Assembly (NCBI RefSeq): GCF_040741455.2
Contig: NZ_CP160328.2
Span: 372,001-436,000 of the forward strand
From: Snodgrassella alvi
Lineage (GTDB): Bacteria; Pseudomonadota; Gammaproteobacteria; Burkholderiales; Neisseriaceae
DNA: 64,000 nt
Reading direction: 5' to 3'
Shown: positions 60,115-64,000 of the stretch, in pieces
Layout of the letters: each line of letters opens with the position of its first letter
Position numbering within the stretch: the stretch's first letter is position 1
The notes under the pieces: generated by a model
Told to the model about the DNA's origin: nothing
The model's input: the letters and a program-made list of their open reading frames with translations, nothing else
Databases searched by the model: none
Position numbers and translations under genes: made by a program

Positions 60115-60147
60115 TAAAAGCCTTGTTCTACAAGGCTTTTATTTTTA
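60115..60147. terminator. Hairpin at the right edge of the island
   Basis: AAAAGCCTTG / CAAGGCTTTT with a 5-base loop, flanked by T-rich sequence on the plus strand. Confidence 0.75.
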
Positions 60148-60533
60148 ATTAAAATAGTAAACTGTAATTAAACAAAGCCTATAATAAAAATCTAATCTAC
60201 ATACACAAACTACAGAATAAAATATTATTTATAGATTTCACTACTGTAGCTAGCTTTTCTATATAAATCACTTACTAAACTCAGTTAAGCTCACTCCATT
60301 CAAAAATATCATTATCTATGCCTAAAAAGCATGAATCACCATAAAGTATAAGTATTTTACATACAAATTTAAGATACTTATACTTTCTCAAATCATAAAA
60401 AACCAATGATTGGTAAAAGAAATTTTTAAAACAAAGTTATACCAATAAGTTTAAAACTGCTATAGATATTAATTATGCAAATGAAATACATACCCATCTA
60501 CAACAATTAGCAACGAAAAGGAGAATTAAAATA
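60148..60533. promoter_or_regulatory. Regulatory region before the efflux pump, with two dyads
   Basis: Non-coding, AT-rich. Contains a perfect 13-base inverted repeat AAAGTATAAGTAT / ATACTTATACTTT (60343-60355 with 60374-60386) and the compact dyad ACCAATGATTGGT at 60402-60414. Both are possible operators for the pump gene. GAAAAGGAG is the ribosome-binding site just before its ATG. Confidence 0.6.
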
Positions 60534-61730
60534 ATGCAGTCACCAATCAATTTATCACCATTAAAAGCCCAATGGTCTGCCGTATTTTCTCTATTTCTAG
60601 GCGTCACCAGTCTTATTAGTGCAGAATTCATTCCCATAAGCCTACTCACCCCTATAGCAAAATCCCTACATATTACTGAAGGCATGGCCGGGCAAACCGT
60701 CACCGCAGTAGGTATTTTTGCCGTATTGTCCAGTTTGTTTCTATCCAGCATTACCGGAAATATAAATAGACGCAAAGTATTACTAACGCTTTCTCTAATG
60801 CTAATCATAGCCAATATATTGATTGCCTTTGCACCAAACTACATCCTATTATTAATTGGTCGTAGCATACTAGGACTATGTGTTGGCAGTTTCTGGTCTC
60901 TATCTTCCGCTGTAACCATGCAGCTGGTTCCTAAACAGAATGTTTCACGTGCTCTTAGCGTCGTTTATGCCGGTGTATCTGTAGCAACCATCATTTCCCT
61001 GCCATTGGCCAGTTATCTGGGCAACCTAATCGGTTGGAGAAGTATTTTTCTGTATTCAGCACTTTTAGCTGCGATTGCATTTATTTGGCAGTTCTTCTCA
61101 TTGCCACAGTTAGCTCCCCAAACTGATAGCAACTTTAAAAATATGATATTGCTGCTGAAACAGCCATGGGTAAGCACCGGTATGCTAGCCACCATATTCA
61201 GTTATGGTGGATATCACATTTTTTTTACATATCTAAGACCTTTTCTTCAGCATACTCTTTCTCTGCCCGCCAATACCTTATCAATGTTATTACTACTATT
61301 TGCTATAGGAAACTTTATTGGGACAATGATTGCAGGCTGGATAATGCATTACTATTTTAAATCGGCCATGATAATCAGCCACATTATATTTTTTATCCTG
61401 GCCATCAGTTTATTTTCCAGCAGCAATAATCCGGCAACCGATTCAGCTTTAGTCGTAGCTTGGGGATTTATGTTTGGTTTTCTACCTGTTGGCTGGTCCA
61501 CCTGGATAGCCATCACATTAGCCAATAAATCCGAAATGATGGGCGGCCTTTCAGTTGCAGCTATTCAGTTTGCCATCGGTTTAGCCGCCGCAATCGGTGG
61601 AAGTATTTATGACCATCATGGTATCAATGGCATATTTTTGATATCGGCATTGATTTTCATCGTGGCATTGTTTCTTATTCAGACCAGTTTGACATTATTA
61701 ACGCATACCACCACAAACCAACTACCCTAA
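60534..61730 (+). CDS. MFS efflux transporter, NepI-like
   Basis: Twelve-helix drug:H+ antiporter-1 family protein of 398 residues. The N-terminal half (WSAVFSLFLGVTSLISAEFIP, then GMAGQTVTAVGIFAVLSSLF) and the IGRSILGLCVGSFW segment closely resemble NepI, the purine ribonucleoside exporter of E. coli, and the related sugar exporters. Substrate is therefore likely a nucleoside or sugar, with moderate certainty. It begins after a region with two dyads. The alpha/beta hydrolase gene follows 28 bases after its stop on the same strand. Confidence 0.85.
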   Translation: MQSPINLSPLKAQWSAVFSLFLGVTSLISAEFIPISLLTPIAKSLHITEGMAGQTVTAVGIFAVLSSLFLSSITGNINRRKVLLTLSLMLIIANILIAFAPNYILLLIGRSILGLCVGSFWSLSSAVTMQLVPKQNVSRALSVVYAGVSVATIISLPLASYLGNLIGWRSIFLYSALLAAIAFIWQFFSLPQLAPQTDSNFKNMILLLKQPWVSTGMLATIFSYGGYHIFFTYLRPFLQHTLSLPANTLSMLLLLFAIGNFIGTMIAGWIMHYYFKSAMIISHIIFFILAISLFSSSNNPATDSALVVAWGFMFGFLPVGWSTWIAITLANKSEMMGGLSVAAIQFAIGLAAAIGGSIYDHHGINGIFLISALIFIVALFLIQTSLTLLTHTTTNQLP

Positions 61731-61758
61731 TTCTGATTACCAGCAAAGATATACACTC

Positions 61759-62823
61759 ATGAGAAACGTTTATTTATATTTTAGAAAATATTTTCTACCT
61801 TTACTGAATCTAATATTTTTATCAATGCTATCTTCACTATCTAACGGAGCTGATATGTATAGTCAGACAGATAATTTCTATCAAAGTAATCTTGTTACAA
61901 GGCAACCAGTAACTTTTCTTAATCAGTACCAAATGAAAGTTGCCGGAAATCTGTTTATTCCAAAAAGTATCATTACCGGCCAAAAATACCCCGCAATAAT
62001 TGTCGGCCACCCAATGGGTGCAGTCAAAGAACAAAGTGCCAATTTATATGCCACTAAAATGGCCGAACAAGGCTTTATTACGCTTTCTATCGATTTATCA
62101 TTCTGGGGTGAAAGTGATGGACATCCTCGCAATGCCGTATTACCTGATATGTACAGCGAAGATTTCAGTGCCGCAGTAGATTTCTTAGGCACTCAGCCAT
62201 TTGTAGATCGCAATAAAATAGGCGTCATCGGCATATGTGGCAGCGGTAGCTTTGCCATCAGCGCCGCTAAAATTGATCCTCGCCTCAAAGCCATTGCCAC
62301 TGTCAGCATGTACGACATGGGTGCAGCAACCCGCAACGGTTTGCACCATACACTTACCCTGCAAAAGCGAAAACAAATCATCCAGCAAGCTGCAGAACAA
62401 CGCTACATTGAATTTACTGGCGGAAAAATCGAGTATACTGGAGGCACCATTAATAAAGGAAAAATCACTGCTTCTGACAGCCCAATAGCACATGAATTTT
62501 ATGATTTTTACCGTACTGCTCGTGGTGAGTTTACACCATCCGGTTCACAACCAGATTTAACTACCCACCCCACCCTAAGCAGCAACCCCAAATTCATGAA
62601 TTTTTACCCCTTTAATGACATAGAAACCATCTCACCACGTCCATTGTTATTCATCACAGGAGATAAAGCCCATTCTAAGGAATTCAGCGAAGATGCGTAC
62701 CGCCGCGCAGCCGAACCCAAAGAGCTGTATTACGTAAAAAATGCCGGCCATGTAGATTTATATGACCGCGTTAATCTTATCCCCTTCGCCAAACTAACCT
62801 CTTTTTTCAAAACCAACCTTTAA
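61759..62823 (+). CDS. Exported alpha/beta hydrolase, predicted Cys nucleophile
   Basis: 354-residue alpha/beta hydrolase with an N-terminal signal-like hydrophobic stretch (about residues 9-29). The nucleophile elbow reads GVIGICGSGSF, so the expected nucleophile is Cys160 rather than Ser, as in dienelactone hydrolase and the YcjY-like relatives. Asp302 (FITGDKAH) and His331 (KNAGHVDLYD) complete the triad. PAIIVGHPMGAVKEQ provides the oxyanion region. Function is unknown; export suggests periplasmic ester or lactone hydrolysis. Probably co-transcribed with the pump. Confidence 0.82.
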   Translation: MRNVYLYFRKYFLPLLNLIFLSMLSSLSNGADMYSQTDNFYQSNLVTRQPVTFLNQYQMKVAGNLFIPKSIITGQKYPAIIVGHPMGAVKEQSANLYATKMAEQGFITLSIDLSFWGESDGHPRNAVLPDMYSEDFSAAVDFLGTQPFVDRNKIGVIGICGSGSFAISAAKIDPRLKAIATVSMYDMGAATRNGLHHTLTLQKRKQIIQQAAEQRYIEFTGGKIEYTGGTINKGKITASDSPIAHEFYDFYRTARGEFTPSGSQPDLTTHPTLSSNPKFMNFYPFNDIETISPRPLLFITGDKAHSKEFSEDAYRRAAEPKELYYVKNAGHVDLYDRVNLIPFAKLTSFFKTNL

Positions 62824-62873
62824 TCAGCCCATGTAAAAACAGCTAATTCAAAATAGTTTGAATATATTTATTT

Positions 62874-62909
62874 TGCCTGCATCTTTGATTAAAACTAAAG
62901 ATGTAGGCA
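62874..62909. terminator. Hairpin between convergent hydrolase and LysR genes
   Basis: TGCCTGCATCTTT / AAAGATGTAGGCA stem with one mispair and a 10-base loop. Lacks a strong U run, so moderate support. Confidence 0.55.
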
Positions 62910-62939
62910 GAGACTGACAATAAAAGCTTATAACAGAGC

Positions 62940-63824
62940 TTAAATAGAAAAAACTTCCTTCAACCGCTGTAAAAATAGCATAGAAACTTTTGAAAACAAT
63001 TGAAATTTTTTCCAAACTATGTTGACATCCACTTCCAATAGTGGATCCAGCGGCCGAAAACAGAAAACACTGTCTCCACTAGTATTAATCAGTTTATCCA
63101 AACACAAAGCATAGCCCACATTCTGTTCAACCAACAGCGCCGCATTAAAAATCAAATTATAGGTTGCAACCACATTAAGCTGGTCATAATCTTTTTTTAT
63201 CCAACTAGCTATACTGTTACTCACATACTTTTGGCGCGACATAATCAGCGGCAGTCCCCATAAATCTTGCGGTTGAATAAAATCGCGTTCAGCTAGTGCA
63301 TTATCTTTGCGCATCAGCACACCCCATCTGTCTTTCTGCGGTAAACAGATCGAATCATATTTATCCACACGCGCTGGATCAATTAATACACCAAAATCAA
63401 GTAATCCTTTATCTAACCGCTCAGTTACATCATTGGCATTACCACTGAAAATATGAAAGCGAATACGAGGATAATCTTTCTGCATCATCTTGATTACCCC
63501 TACAACCGGTCTTAACGCATCCGTTTCACCACAGCCAATATAAATATCTCCGTGCAGACTTTTATCTAAATGATGAAACTCAGACTCCGTTTTGTGTACC
63601 AGCTCCAGTATCTGCTCAGCACGTTGACGCAAATGTATGCCTTCTTCCGTCAGCGTAATTCGTCGGCGGCCACGTATAAACAAAGTACACCCTAGTTCTT
63701 CTTCCAGCTCAATAAGCTGGCGCGACAGCGTAGGCTGAGTAAGATGCAGGTAATCGGCTGCTGCTGTTATACTTTCCTCTCTAGTCAGTGCCAGAAAATA
63801 ACGCAATACTTTAATATCCACCAA
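62940..63824 (-). CDS. LysR-family transcriptional regulator
   Basis: 294-residue LysR-type regulator. Winged helix-turn-helix at the N terminus (SITAAADYLHLTQPTLSRQLIELEEELG, about residues 17-45), a linker helix, and the ligand-binding domain starting near residue 90 (GDIYIGCGETDALRPV). Convergent with the hydrolase, so it could regulate the pump-hydrolase pair, but by family habit LysR genes are more often divergent from their target; the link is a guess. No effector can be inferred. Confidence 0.9.
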   Translation of the reverse strand: MVDIKVLRYFLALTREESITAAADYLHLTQPTLSRQLIELEEELGCTLFIRGRRRITLTEEGIHLRQRAEQILELVHKTESEFHHLDKSLHGDIYIGCGETDALRPVVGVIKMMQKDYPRIRFHIFSGNANDVTERLDKGLLDFGVLIDPARVDKYDSICLPQKDRWGVLMRKDNALAERDFIQPQDLWGLPLIMSRQKYVSNSIASWIKKDYDQLNVVATYNLIFNAALLVEQNVGYALCLDKLINTSGDSVFCFRPLDPLLEVDVNIVWKKFQLFSKVSMLFLQRLKEVFSI

Positions 63825-64000
63825 GCAATTCTCCCTTACCCTTCCAGTGCACAGACTAGCATCTTCTACCTAAGCAAAAAAATTTATTATCAATCTAGAA
63901 CCAGATTAATATGTTCTTTACAAAAAGAACAATTAAATATCATAGCCATTAAATTAAAGCTTATTCAATATATGAATCTAATTAACTTATATTTAAGTAA

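Overview
The window is 64 kb of AT-rich chromosome from a member of the Neisseriaceae (Betaproteobacteria). LepA, Lon, IlvI, GuaA, MutL, IcdH and the HprK/RapZ/PtsN set all read as neisserial orthologues. A 12-base extragenic match to the Simonsiella-type DNA uptake sequence (AGGCTGCCTGAA, 27931-27942) supports the family. The low GC and gene set fit a host-associated genus such as Snodgrassella; that genus call is inference.

Layout. 1-8.5 kb: lepB (cut by the window edge) and lepA, an M14 carboxypeptidase, a lipoprotein, dinB, icd and a CHY zinc-finger protein. 8.5-17.3 kb (minus strand): a YwqK/MORN protein, an aldehyde dehydrogenase, then a proteostasis block ppiD-like, hupB, lon and ettA. 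17.4-23.7 kb: dedA and mutL forward, then DUF945, a SpoU methyltransferase and dusC. 23.8-25 kb: an unusual translationally coupled pair, an Aer-like PAS protein and a signal-less PhnD-like binding protein. 25.2-31.3 kb: rluB-scpB, ylqF, rapZ-hprK-ptsN (nitrogen-type PTS) and ubiA. 31.4-33.1 kb: sixA, a DUF1232 protein and a class-I amidotransferase. 33.2-36.5 kb: aspT-aspD, an aspartate:alanine exchange and decarboxylation pathway that can generate proton motive force. 37.4-45.6 kb: a patatin lipoprotein and a complete HlyD/RbbA/ABC-2/outer-membrane-factor export operon. 45.8-50.5 kb: a DAHP-synthase-like protein that has lost its catalytic residues, followed by ilvI-ilvH-ilvC. 50.5-55.4 kb: an MHS transporter, smpB, an unknown membrane protein and guaA.

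55.4-60.1 kb is a decayed mobile island at the 3' end of guaA. It starts with a broken P4-type integrase, ends with the frameshifted remnant of a second tyrosine recombinase, and contains one intact gene, a 608-residue AIPR-family protein (a family named for abortive-infection phage resistance). 60.5-63.8 kb holds a NepI-like efflux pump, an exported alpha/beta hydrolase with a predicted cysteine nucleophile, and a LysR regulator.

Most of the window is conserved housekeeping. The accessory and least explained parts are the guaA island with AIPR, the PAS/PhnD-like pair, the catalytically dead DAHP-synthase-like protein before the ilv operon, and aspT-aspD. Rho-independent terminators are clear at most operon ends. 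No rRNA, tRNA, CRISPR array or intact insertion sequence was seen.
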